Positions 48,593-56,928 of a stretch of 64,000 nucleotides of DNA are shown piece after piece. A model generated the notes under the pieces. It was given only the letters and a program-made list of their open reading frames with translations, had not been told where the DNA came from and made no database searches. How positions within the stretch are numbered: the stretch's first letter is position 1; each line of letters starts with the position of its first letter. A program made the translations under genes and the position numbers. Source of the stretch: Rahnella sikkimica (GTDB lineage Bacteria; Pseudomonadota; Gammaproteobacteria; Enterobacterales; Enterobacteriaceae); the NCBI RefSeq assembly GCF_002951615.1, contig NZ_CP019062.1, forward strand, positions 992,001-1,056,000. The letters run 5' to 3'.

Positions 48593-50137
48593 ATGCCGAT
48601 TTATCAAGCTGGCAGTTTAAATACGACGGCGCTCACGGCTCCTGATTTGTACGTTCAGGTGGTGGCTCCGAAAACCCGCTATATCAACGGCGTAGCCACT
48701 GATGGTCTCGGTATTGTTGGGATTGGCAGTTGGGGGCCGGTAAACAGCGCTTACCTCATCGGTTCGGCTAACGATCAGGCTCAATATCTTGGCGCTCAGC
48801 AAGTGCGCAAATATGACCTTTCCACGGCGGTCGCTATTTCCCTGCAACTCGGCGCAACAAACATCAATGCTGTACGCGTTACTGACGGCACTGATGTGGC
48901 TGCAAGCATTCCGCTGAAAGATGTGGCTACAACACCTGCGACCGGCGCAACACTTACCGCAATTTACACCGGCACGCGTGGTAACGCGATGCAGTCGGCA
49001 ATTACGGCCGGTACCGCGAACAACACATTCAAACTGACGATCAACCTGCCTGGTCAAAGCGCAGAAGTATTCGACAATATCGCCGGTACCGGAGCAACGT
49101 TCTGGGCGAATCTCGTCAGCGCGGTAAACAACGGTCAAACCAGCGTTCGCGGTGCGAGTCAGTTGGTTGTGGCAACCATCGGCACGAGCACCGCTCTACC
49201 AAATGTCACGCTGACCTACACACTGACCGGCGGTACAGATGGCAATGCGACTATCACCGATGCCGTATTGCTCGGTACTGACGGCTCGAGCACAACCCGC
49301 AAAGGGATGTATGCGCTGCGAGGCACTAACTCGCAGGTCATTAATCTTGTTGATCTGACCGACACCACGGCGTGGCCTACCATGGCGACCTTCGCACTGG
49401 CTGAAGGCTCTTATGCTATCGGGCAGGGCGCGGCGGGCACCACGTATGCAGCACTGGCAACCTTGCTTAATACCGCAGGTGTGGACAGCTATGGATTTAA
49501 GGCAATCGTCGGTGACTGGCCGTACTGGAAAGATACGGTTAACGGCATCAATCGCATGATTGCCCCGGCAACCTTCGAGGCTGCCAACATCGCGTCACGC
49601 GCTCCGCACATTTCAACGCTGAACAAGTCCATTAGCACAGTGGTTTCCACACAGCGCAATCTGGCTAACCAGCCTTACTCAATCGCTGAAATCGGCGCGA
49701 TTAACTCAGCGCGTTTAGACGTCATCACCAATCCATGCCCTGGTGGTAATTACTACGGCATGCGTTCGGGTCGCAATACCAGCTCTCTGAGCACGACCAA
49801 CGATGACACCTACACGCGCATGACAAACTATCTGGCACTGACACTTGCAGCAAGCTTCGGCGATGTTGTAGGCCAAGACCAGACCGTTGATCTGCGCCGA
49901 GAAACAAAAAGCACCATCGAGTCGTTCCTGTCGAACCTTGAACTGCAAGGCATGATTGGTGACCCGAATGGTGGCCCAGCGTTCTCTGTGAAAATCGACG
50001 CTTCAAACAACCCGGACTCACAAGTCGCGCTGGGCTACATGATCGCCGACGTACAGGTCAAGTACCTCAACGTGGTTCGCTACTTCCTGATCAACCTGGA
50101 AGGCGGCGGCAGCGTCTCCGTCACAGTTTCCAACTAA
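48593..50137 (+). CDS. Tail sheath protein
   Basis: A 514-aa protein starting MPIYQAGSLNTTALTAPDLY. The N-terminal DLYVQVVAPKTRYINGVATD with GLGIVGIGSWGPVNSAYLIG and the C-terminal TIESFLSNLELQGMIGDPNG, DVQVKYLNVVRYFLINLEGG are typical of contractile sheath proteins. It polymerises around the tube and contracts on infection. This gene is the clearest sign that the phage has a myovirus tail. Confidence 0.93.
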   Translation: MPIYQAGSLNTTALTAPDLYVQVVAPKTRYINGVATDGLGIVGIGSWGPVNSAYLIGSANDQAQYLGAQQVRKYDLSTAVAISLQLGATNINAVRVTDGTDVAASIPLKDVATTPATGATLTAIYTGTRGNAMQSAITAGTANNTFKLTINLPGQSAEVFDNIAGTGATFWANLVSAVNNGQTSVRGASQLVVATIGTSTALPNVTLTYTLTGGTDGNATITDAVLLGTDGSSTTRKGMYALRGTNSQVINLVDLTDTTAWPTMATFALAEGSYAIGQGAAGTTYAALATLLNTAGVDSYGFKAIVGDWPYWKDTVNGINRMIAPATFEAANIASRAPHISTLNKSISTVVSTQRNLANQPYSIAEIGAINSARLDVITNPCPGGNYYGMRSGRNTSSLSTTNDDTYTRMTNYLALTLAASFGDVVGQDQTVDLRRETKSTIESFLSNLELQGMIGDPNGGPAFSVKIDASNNPDSQVALGYMIADVQVKYLNVVRYFLINLEGGGSVSVTVSN

Positions 50138-50147
50138 TAACCCCCTG

Positions 50148-50169
50148 AACCCGCTCCGGCGGGTTTTTT
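50148..50169 (+). terminator. Late-operon terminator, copy 2
   Basis: AACCCGC / GCGGGTT with a TCCG loop and a T tract, between sheath and tube genes. It may set the sheath to tube ratio. Confidence 0.85.
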
Positions 50170-50184
50170 AATCGGAGAATTATC

Positions 50185-50616
50185 ATGCCGCAATTAGGTT
50201 ACAGCTTAGGCCGCGACGTCGCCGTAGACATTGTTACGCCTATGGGAAAATTACGTATTCCCAAAGTCACGAAATTCACGTCAAAACCAAAAATGACTTC
50301 TACAGATGTCACGGCTTTGTCAGGCAACACAGATACCCTCCAAACACCTAAAGGCTGGGATGGGCAGTTTGATGCCGAGAGAATGGACGGAACACTTGAT
50401 GACTTTTGGGCTCAATGGGAAGCCAACTTCTTTAACGGCATTGATACGTCTGGTGGGACAATCACCGAAACTATTCAAGAGTCGAATGGCAGTGTGAGTG
50501 TATATCGCTATGAGAATGTATCTTTTCATCTGACGAACCCAGGCGACAAAGAAGGCGATAAAACCATTAAGCAAACAATGACATTCACAGCAAACCGCCG
50601 CAAGAAAGTGGCTTAA
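50185..50616 (+). CDS. Tail tube protein
   Basis: A 143-aa protein starting MPQLGYSLGRDVAVDIVTPM. Beta-rich, with TDVTALSGNTDTLQTPKGWD and TIKQTMTFTANRRKKVA. Its size, fold pattern and place between sheath and tail chaperone fit the inner tube protein of contractile tails. The inner tube delivers DNA through the tail. Confidence 0.85.
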   Translation: MPQLGYSLGRDVAVDIVTPMGKLRIPKVTKFTSKPKMTSTDVTALSGNTDTLQTPKGWDGQFDAERMDGTLDDFWAQWEANFFNGIDTSGGTITETIQESNGSVSVYRYENVSFHLTNPGDKEGDKTIKQTMTFTANRRKKVA

Positions 50617-50628
50617 CAGGAATTCGTA

Positions 50629-51006
50629 ATGACAACTTTAAAAGTGAAAGAATCAGCCAGTGTGGAAAATGTCCCGGTAGAAGTCAAAGTTGACACAATC
50701 ACCGATGTGCAGGGACGCGTCATCAAGCTACGCGAGCTCGACCCGCTTCAAGAGTCGCGCTTAGTGCTTGCAGTAGGTGCAGAGGCAGCGGCAAATGCCG
50801 TCTACATGTACACCTTTGTATATCCGGTGGCAAAGATAGAAAGCATCAACGGTGATGATTATGGCTGCCCGGCAAATCAGCGTCAGATTGATGGCATGAT
50901 CAGCGTTCTTGGTAAAGACGGCATGTCAGCATTACTCGGTCACTTTAGCAAGATCGCTGAAGATGCTATCGCAGCAATGGATGAGAAAGCCGCAATAAAA
51001 AACTAG
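50629..51006 (+). CDS. Tail assembly chaperone, short form
   Basis: A 125-aa protein starting MTTLKVKESASVENVPVEVK. It has a mixed beta and helical fold (VIKLRELDPLQESRLVLAVG) and a C-terminal helix (LGHFSKIAEDAIAAMDEKAA). It is in the position of lambda G / P2 E, directly after the tube and before the tape measure. It ends IKN-stop at a frameshift heptamer. Expected to coat the tape measure during tail assembly. Confidence 0.85.
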   Translation: MTTLKVKESASVENVPVEVKVDTITDVQGRVIKLRELDPLQESRLVLAVGAEAAANAVYMYTFVYPVAKIESINGDDYGCPANQRQIDGMISVLGKDGMSALLGHFSKIAEDAIAAMDEKAAIKN

Positions 51007-51185
51007 CTCAGAACTCCGATTTTCGAAGCCGTTGCTGGGTTATGAAGAACGGGGTTCCTTTCAGTGTCCTGTTCGATGTCACCCAGTTAATGCATCACGA
51101 GATGGAAGCTATGTCGATTGTCATGTCGCAGCTAGAAGGTGGTGTATTCAACTGGGATTCATGGGAATGGGAGAAGCCAGAATGA
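50629..51185 (+). CDS. Tail assembly chaperone, -1 frameshift form
   Basis: The heptamer A-AAA-AAC at 50997-51003 is in the X-XXY-YYZ frame immediately before the TAG stop of the short form. A -1 slip continues through KLAQNSDFRSRCWVMKNG, then VTQLMHHEMEAMSIVMSQLE, to WEWEKPE and TGA at 51183-51185. The product is 185 aa, analogous to lambda gpGT or the P2 E/E' pair. The extended frame ends in an ATGA overlap with the next gene. Confidence 0.83.
50997..51003 (+). promoter_or_regulatory. Programmed -1 frameshift heptamer
   Basis: A-AAA-AAC in the correct frame, one of the most slippery heptamers known in E. coli. The zero-frame stop TAG follows directly. Confidence 0.85.
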
Positions 51186-51670
51186 AAGACTTAAGCGGTT
51201 TCCTAGGGGCGGCGCTTCAGTTCGCCGCCTTAGACATCGCCATCCGCAAGGGGATGGAGGATGGGCTTGAAGAAGTGGCAAGGCGCATTGAGCAAACGGC
51301 CAAGGATGAAATTGGGCATTACCAACCAGCCATCGGCGGTTTCTCAGAGTGGGCGCAACTGGCAGAAAGCACCGAAGCAGATAAAGCTCGGAAAGGATTT
51401 GAACCGAACGCACCACTGGAGCGAACCGGCCAGTTTAGGGAATCTTGGGAGCACAAAACAGAAGGACTTGAAGCTGTAATTGGCTCGAAAGATGAACGAG
51501 CACCGTTCTTTGAGTTTGGTACGTCTAAAATGCCTCCTCGCCCGGTATTAGGACCCGCTGTCGCTATCAACGGTAACTTCATCAAGAAGATTATCGGGCG
51601 TGCAACGGTTAACGGATTTGTTGGCGGTGCAGCTATCCATCACTCTCTTGGCTACGACGACATTGTGTAA
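51182..51670 (+). CDS. Tail component, HK97 gp10-like
   Basis: A 162-aa protein starting MKDLSGFLGAALQFAALDIA. A helical N-terminus (GMEDGLEEVARRIEQTAKDE), then FRESWEHKTEGLEAVIGSKD and FFEFGTSKMPPRPVLGPAVA, resembles the gp10-like tail components. It is translated from an ATG inside the stop of the frameshift product; frames upstream of it belong to the chaperone region. Confidence 0.72.
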   Translation: MKDLSGFLGAALQFAALDIAIRKGMEDGLEEVARRIEQTAKDEIGHYQPAIGGFSEWAQLAESTEADKARKGFEPNAPLERTGQFRESWEHKTEGLEAVIGSKDERAPFFEFGTSKMPPRPVLGPAVAINGNFIKKIIGRATVNGFVGGAAIHHSLGYDDIV

Positions 51671-51735
51671 TGTTGCTCACTATTGCAGTAGGTCGGTGCT
51701 AATATCAGTTAAAAATAACTGATGGGAATAGGGAT

Positions 51736-52272
51736 ATGAATAGACAATTTGCTGTAAACGCCATTTCAATATTTTTTTTGAATATTTCTTTTGGTGTATC
51801 CCTGTCTTTTGCTGATGGGGGTTCTCAGGGAAAAAGTTATGCAGAAATTTATGCAGAAGATCATGGGACATGCACCGCTCAATCTTGCTCAGCCGGAAAA
51901 CAAATTAGAGTATCAATTGCAAAAGATGACCCTATGTATGCCTGCGATACAGAAGCAAAATCAATTTATGTAAATACAGTACTAGGGTTAGTTTCTTTTC
52001 AACAAAACCTGACAGGCCGGCTTCCAAATATATCCCCTGAAACTGGAGAGCCAGAATACGAAGGTGAGACAAAGCAAATGCTTGATGGTCTCAGAAATTC
52101 CGCTGGTGTATCCACCCTTGACGAAGCCGCAGCTAAATGTTTGGAAGGGGCTAAAATAAGAAATAAAAAATTCATGGTACTTAATTCTAAGCATGAATCT
52201 GATTATGTTTGGGCGGGAAGCGGGAATATGAAATTGTGGATTCCTTTAACCGCTACGAAACTGTCTAAGTAA
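51736..52272 (+). CDS. Secreted moron-type protein, unknown function
   Basis: A 178-aa protein. An N-terminal signal peptide (MNRQFAVNAISIFFLNISFG, cleavage probably after SFA near residue 26) is followed by a mature part with four Cys (CTAQSC, MYAC, AKC) that can form disulfides in the periplasm. The gene is AT-richer than the neighbouring tail genes and is followed by its own terminator (now split by an IS). These are marks of a moron, possibly expressed from the lysogen. No family recognised. Confidence 0.78.
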   Translation: MNRQFAVNAISIFFLNISFGVSLSFADGGSQGKSYAEIYAEDHGTCTAQSCSAGKQIRVSIAKDDPMYACDTEAKSIYVNTVLGLVSFQQNLTGRLPNISPETGEPEYEGETKQMLDGLRNSAGVSTLDEAAAKCLEGAKIRNKKFMVLNSKHESDYVWAGSGNMKLWIPLTATKLSK

Positions 52273-52294
52273 AAGTCTGCAATTAAAAAAACCT

Positions 52295-52305
52295 CGCCTT
52301 AGTGC
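52295..52305 (+). repeat. IS4 target-site duplication, left copy
   Basis: CGCCTTAGTGC, 11 bp, repeated exactly at 53725-53735. It is part of the loop and lower stem of a terminator hairpin. Confidence 0.95.
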
Positions 52306-53724
52306 TAATGCCGCTCGCTTAAGAACGAGCGGCTTTCTTTTTAGTTGGATACTTTGCAGGGCGAGCCAGTACTTCTCTTGGATAAGCTGGCCTTTTGCGT
52401 TTTTCAGGTAAGATTAATCGCTTACCTGACTCTCGTAAGTCTCTTAGTTTTCTAGGTATTGTTCCCGGCGTTCGCCCTGAACACCACAAAAATTCCTCTT
52501 GTATCAGCCGCAATGCATTTATGAAGCTTATGCGCAAAGGGTGGACATTGAAGTCATCAGCCATTCGCCTCATTTCCAATCGAACGAGATTGTAACTAAT
52601 TAATATTCCCCAAATTTCCTGGTAGATCCCCGCCGGTTTTTGGCTTCTTAAGATATTTGTATTTCCCAACTGACTGCATTTTAGCTCGCTGTAACCTTGT
52701 TCTATTTCCCATCTTTCCCAGTACACTTGAATGATGTCTTCGAAAGGATATTTTTCAGGGTCTTTCATTGATGTAATGAATTCTTTTATCTCTCCAGAAG
52801 GTTTTATTATCAATACCTTACGAGCCAACCATGTGTGGGGAAGATGCGGGAACTGTTTTCTGGCCTGCGGAGAAACCGGCATTTCAATAAGCTGATCGTA
52901 TTCAGAATACTGCTCGATAACTTTGTGCCTCATTTTACTTTTCACCGGTGTTAGCCAGTGTGTATTCGCTCCTGCGCCTTCCCAGGAAAGTAAAAGTTCT
53001 GCGGAAAAGTAAGCCCGGTCAAAGAGGGTCAGTGAGTTTTCCTGAACGGAGCTAACCAACTGTTGTGCATAATATATTTCGCTGTTCTTTACCGGCCCAA
53101 ATGCAACATCAGTGATCAAATGACTGCGCGCAGACATAAGCGCAACGAGTAAAACCGAAGGGAATGAGTTACTACCGGAAGCAAAACCAAAGGATTTATT
53201 CTCAGGAGTATCCGGGGCTCTGAATTGGGTTCCGTCGACGCTGAATACTTTGAGGCCACATACAAATTTTTCCGTATCTTCTTTGTCCCACTGCTCAGAG
53301 GTGGAATAGAAAAGATGTCGAAGGGGCTCGAACCCCAGGCGCTGCCTGGCTTTGACCAGACTACTCGTTGCCATGGGCGAGAAATTACCGTGGCTGTCAG
53401 GAAAGGCTAAATCGAGTTTATCGCAGACATCAGAAATAGAACGGTTACGCATCAAAGCAATTCCAAGGACAAGCCAGACGACCTGTTCAGCGGGAAATCT
53501 TCGTCTGCGAACAGTCGCTCTGCCGGTTTGACTGAGAGCTTGTTCAATCCATTCGAGAGGAATATTTTTTTGAAAAGAATCAATAGATTCAGGGTAGTTA
53601 AATGCGGCGGCAACCTGAAGTTGTTCGGAAAGTAGGCTCATAAGGTGTCTGGCTCAAACGATGTTTGAGCCAGATTGTCGCCTAACTGCAGGATCGTTCA
53701 AGTTCTCTTAAACGATCAGCATTA
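52306..53724 (-). mobile_element. IS4-family insertion sequence
   Basis: A 1419-bp element. The left end TAATGCCGCTCGCTTAAGA and the right end, read inward, TAATGCTGATCGTTTAAGA match at 16 of 19 positions and resemble E. coli IS4 ends (TAATGCCGATCAGTTAAG). It is flanked by an 11-bp duplication, in the 10-13 bp range of the family. One transposase gene fills it on the minus strand. The copy appears complete. Confidence 0.95.
52319..53641 (-). CDS. IS4-family transposase
   Basis: A 440-aa DDE transposase collinear with E. coli IS4 InsG. The N-terminal RATVRRRRFPAEQVVWLVLG, first Asp in VFSVDGTQFRAPDTPENK, second Asp in LTLFDRAYFSAELL, and the YREK-type motif with the catalytic Glu in YWERWEIEQGYSELKCSQL are all present. 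No internal stop or frameshift is seen, so it may be active. Confidence 0.95.
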   Translation of the reverse strand: MSLLSEQLQVAAAFNYPESIDSFQKNIPLEWIEQALSQTGRATVRRRRFPAEQVVWLVLGIALMRNRSISDVCDKLDLAFPDSHGNFSPMATSSLVKARQRLGFEPLRHLFYSTSEQWDKEDTEKFVCGLKVFSVDGTQFRAPDTPENKSFGFASGSNSFPSVLLVALMSARSHLITDVAFGPVKNSEIYYAQQLVSSVQENSLTLFDRAYFSAELLLSWEGAGANTHWLTPVKSKMRHKVIEQYSEYDQLIEMPVSPQARKQFPHLPHTWLARKVLIIKPSGEIKEFITSMKDPEKYPFEDIIQVYWERWEIEQGYSELKCSQLGNTNILRSQKPAGIYQEIWGILISYNLVRLEMRRMADDFNVHPLRISFINALRLIQEEFLWCSGRTPGTIPRKLRDLRESGKRLILPEKRKRPAYPREVLARPAKYPTKKKAARS

Positions 53725-53735
53725 CGCCTTAGTGC
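53725..53735 (+). repeat. IS4 target-site duplication, right copy
   Basis: CGCCTTAGTGC, identical to the left copy, followed by GGGGTTTTTT, the right arm of the split terminator. Confidence 0.95.
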
Positions 53736-53768
53736 GGGGTTTTTTATTATCAAACTTCTGGAGTTAGA

Positions 53769-55925
53769 ATGGATATTGAAGCCTATAAGGTCGCGGTGAA
53801 GATCTCCCTGACCGAAAATATTACTGCTGGGTTACTCGCCATAAGCAAAGGCTTCAATACTACGAACCAGCAGGCCGCACATTTTGAACAGCAGATGGCG
53901 AAAATCGGCAAAATGACTTTAGCAGGTGGGGCGCTTGTTGGCATTGGTCTGGTAATAGCTAAAGGTCTTGATGCAACAATTAAGTCAGCCAAAGACCTTG
54001 TGAGAGCACAGAACGACTTTAAAACTCTCAACCTGACTGTTCAGGAAAATGCACAAGTAAACTCGACCGCGCAAAACGTTACACACCAAGTTCTTGGCAC
54101 GACGATTGCCGGGAATATTCGACTTGTTCAAGACTTGCATACAGCTCTTGGTGATTTACATCACTCAATCGAGCTTGCACCAATGTTTGCCAAGTACGAA
54201 TCAACCATCGGTATGGCACTTGGCGAGCATGCAAAAGACGGCATGGTAAACGCTGCTGCAAGGGCTCTAGAACACCGTGGCGGCACAGTAGTAAACGACC
54301 CTAAAGAGTTTCAGAAAGAGCTTGAATGGATGTCTCAGGTTCAGTTGGCATCAAAGGGGCGCGTAAGCCCGAAAGATTTCCTGTCAGCATCTCAGTCAGG
54401 GAAAATGGCCTATACACTGCTTGACCCGAAATACCTTTATGGTGGCTTTGCAGGCCTGATGTCGATGAATGGTGGCTTCCAGTCCGGTACCGCATTGATG
54501 ACCACCTTCAGTTCTTTGGTTGGCGGTCACATGGACAAAAAAGCGAAAGGTTTCCTTGCAGACATTGGAATGTCAGAAGAAAGCGTGAGCAAGGCGCGCA
54601 TGAAGATCATGAAAGACGCTATGAAGGGCATGTCTCCGGAAGATCGGAAGATTTACCTGCAAAGCATTGGTGGAGAAAGCTTGTTGAGCGGCGGCCTTAA
54701 GCCGGAATATGTGAAGATGTTTGCCAACCCAGACCAACTGGCCGGAGTAATGGCCGAGAAAATCAGGGCGAAATTCGGTGAAAATCTCTCGGATGTCGAA
54801 GTTGCAGAAATGATTGCCAAGAACTTTAACAGGAATACCGGCGGGTTCCTTGGTCAGCACATCCTGAACGCCCAAAAGCTCAGAAAGGATGCGGCAATCT
54901 TCAGTCATGCTGAGGACTTCAACCAAGGTTATGACACATATTTGAATTCTCCAGACGGTGCGGCCAATGCGCTTTCCGCCTCCTGGACAAATCTTAAAGC
55001 GGTATTGGGCATTCAGTTAATTCCCGTCCTGATTAACGTGACAATGGGGCTGGCTAATTTCGTAGACAAACTCAGCAAATTCGCAGAAGACAATCCTTCA
55101 TTGGTGAAGATCGGCATGTATTCGATTGCCGCCGCCGCAGGGCTATCCATCTTAGCCGGTAGTGTTCTATTGCTTGGTGCAACCATCATGGCCGCACGAC
55201 TTGTTGGTGCGCTCGGCATGTTCAGCTCTTTTGCGACACTATTAGGCGGACCAGTGGTCTGGGCAATTGTTGCTGCGGCGGGAGCCTCTTACCTTCTCTA
55301 TAAAAACTGGGACAAAATCAAACCTGAAGCCAAGAAAATGGGGGAGGAGTTTGGTGGGATCATGTCCGACATTTGGAAGCGAATGGAGAAGGTCGGCGAA
55401 CACATGAGTAACTGGGGGTTATGGGCTTCTCTGGATAACTTCTATACCAATATTGTCAAAGGTTTCAATAATATATTCGATACCATTATCGGGTATATGA
55501 ACAATATTCCGGGAGTTAACTTACTCACATCTCAGCAAAGTGCCGTGAAGAATCGTGGCATGGCGTTGCTGGGAGATGTGAACAGTTTGACCGGCGGACC
55601 TAAGAAACCCAAGGCGCTTGACACTTCTACCTTCGGCGGAAGCTATGCAGATGTGGTCGGTTCCCAAGGGAAGCTCAACTCATCTCAAAGTTACGCAGAT
55701 GGCTTGAAGGGGATGTATCAGAAGAACTCTGTTCCAGTCCCGAATAAATCATCTCAAACCATTCAGGTCAACAGCACGTTAAATCTGGACGGCAAGCCAA
55801 TCGCTCAGGCAGTCACCAAGCATCAGACGCGAGAAGCGACCAAAGCCCCATCTGGCCCAAGCGCCTTCGACTCATCCATGCTGATGACGTATCCGGGGCA
55901 AGTAAGCGCAGTCTCAACCAACTAA
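53769..55925 (+). CDS. Tail tape measure protein
   Basis: A 718-aa protein, the largest but one in the tail set. A helical N-terminus (NITAGLLAISKGFNTTNQQA), long amphipathic helices and hydrophobic segments near residues 450-520 (IGMYSIAAAAGLSILAGSVL, MFSSFATLLGGPVVWAIVAA) are typical of tape measures. It sets tail length and is coated by the chaperone pair. Its leader now borders the IS4 element. Confidence 0.92.
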   Translation: MDIEAYKVAVKISLTENITAGLLAISKGFNTTNQQAAHFEQQMAKIGKMTLAGGALVGIGLVIAKGLDATIKSAKDLVRAQNDFKTLNLTVQENAQVNSTAQNVTHQVLGTTIAGNIRLVQDLHTALGDLHHSIELAPMFAKYESTIGMALGEHAKDGMVNAAARALEHRGGTVVNDPKEFQKELEWMSQVQLASKGRVSPKDFLSASQSGKMAYTLLDPKYLYGGFAGLMSMNGGFQSGTALMTTFSSLVGGHMDKKAKGFLADIGMSEESVSKARMKIMKDAMKGMSPEDRKIYLQSIGGESLLSGGLKPEYVKMFANPDQLAGVMAEKIRAKFGENLSDVEVAEMIAKNFNRNTGGFLGQHILNAQKLRKDAAIFSHAEDFNQGYDTYLNSPDGAANALSASWTNLKAVLGIQLIPVLINVTMGLANFVDKLSKFAEDNPSLVKIGMYSIAAAAGLSILAGSVLLLGATIMAARLVGALGMFSSFATLLGGPVVWAIVAAAGASYLLYKNWDKIKPEAKKMGEEFGGIMSDIWKRMEKVGEHMSNWGLWASLDNFYTNIVKGFNNIFDTIIGYMNNIPGVNLLTSQQSAVKNRGMALLGDVNSLTGGPKKPKALDTSTFGGSYADVVGSQGKLNSSQSYADGLKGMYQKNSVPVPNKSSQTIQVNSTLNLDGKPIAQAVTKHQTREATKAPSGPSAFDSSMLMTYPGQVSAVSTN

Positions 55926-55935
55926 CGGAGTAATC

Positions 55936-56928
55936 ATGTCGTTCACAAGCGCACTGAATAACTTCGCACAGGGGTTAGATCCAACTGCCTCTCGCTTAAT
56001 TCTCGGGGGCTTCGAGTTTCTCGATTTCGAAGTCCCTGAGCGTATCGCGATACCTGGCAAACAGAAGACAGTTCTGCATCAGATGATCGGCGGCAAACGC
56101 ACGATTGATGTTCTTGGTGTTGAGTATGACCCGCTGTCATGGTCTGGAATTTTTACAGGGGCGCAATCGGGTGACCGGGTAACGCAACTGGAGAGAATGC
56201 GAGACGCTGGGGAGCAGGTAACATTGACGCTTGATGGCTACAGCTTCACCGTGGTCATCACCGCGTTTACGCCTACGTATGAGTTTATTTACCGCAGGCC
56301 ATACACGATTGAAGTGGCCGTCGTATCGAACAACGCCTCACCTCTGCGTGTGGATGTATTAACCGGTGCCCTTGATGCTCTGGTAAACAGTGATGTGGGT
56401 ACCGCGCTGGGGTTGTCAGATATTATCAACGTTTCTGCGGTAACTTCTGCGGTGACGACTGTTCAATCTGCGGTCAAAGCCGTAACAGACATAGCCCACA
56501 CCACTGTGGACACCGTTCAGACGATAGTCAGGCCGATAGTAGCGGCGCAGGTCATCGTGCAGCAGACAATCGGACAGCTTGAATCAGCGGCCAACGATAT
56601 CACTACGCTGGGCGGCCTTGTTCCGGGCAACCCAATTTCAAAAACCATCAACAATCTGCTAACTCAGGCTGATTTAACAACGCGCATCCCTGCACTTTAC
56701 AGCCTTCAGAGCGTGCTGGGTCGATTGAACAAGAACGTGCAATCAGGGCAAACGGCAGACGGTGTCAAAACGGTAACGCTTAGTGGCGGTAATCTCTATC
56801 AGGTTGCATCAGACCAGTATGGCGATGCATCTCTGTGGAGCAGTCTGGCTACAGCAAACAACCTGACAGACCCGCAACTGACCGGAATCAACACAATCAT
56901 CATCCCATCTAACCCAACGAGCCAATAA
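55936..56928 (+). CDS. Baseplate hub-associated protein with LysM-like C-terminus
   Basis: A 330-aa protein. The first 110 residues (FEFLDFEVPERIAIPGKQKT, SWSGIFTGAQSGDRVTQLER) are typical of tail proteins that dock on the hub. The middle is helical, and residues about 280-326 (VKTVTLSGGNLYQVASDQYG, DASLWSSLATANNLTD) form a LysM-like fold. It overlaps the next gene by 1 bp. Confidence 0.8.
   Translation: MSFTSALNNFAQGLDPTASRLILGGFEFLDFEVPERIAIPGKQKTVLHQMIGGKRTIDVLGVEYDPLSWSGIFTGAQSGDRVTQLERMRDAGEQVTLTLDGYSFTVVITAFTPTYEFIYRRPYTIEVAVVSNNASPLRVDVLTGALDALVNSDVGTALGLSDIINVSAVTSAVTTVQSAVKAVTDIAHTTVDTVQTIVRPIVAAQVIVQQTIGQLESAANDITTLGGLVPGNPISKTINNLLTQADLTTRIPALYSLQSVLGRLNKNVQSGQTADGVKTVTLSGGNLYQVASDQYGDASLWSSLATANNLTDPQLTGINTIIIPSNPTSQ

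Noticed and set aside
51032..51181. Longer start for the gp10-like gene
   Set aside because: The region encodes the -1 frame extension of the tail chaperone; the ATG at 51182 has its own site and an ATGA overlap.
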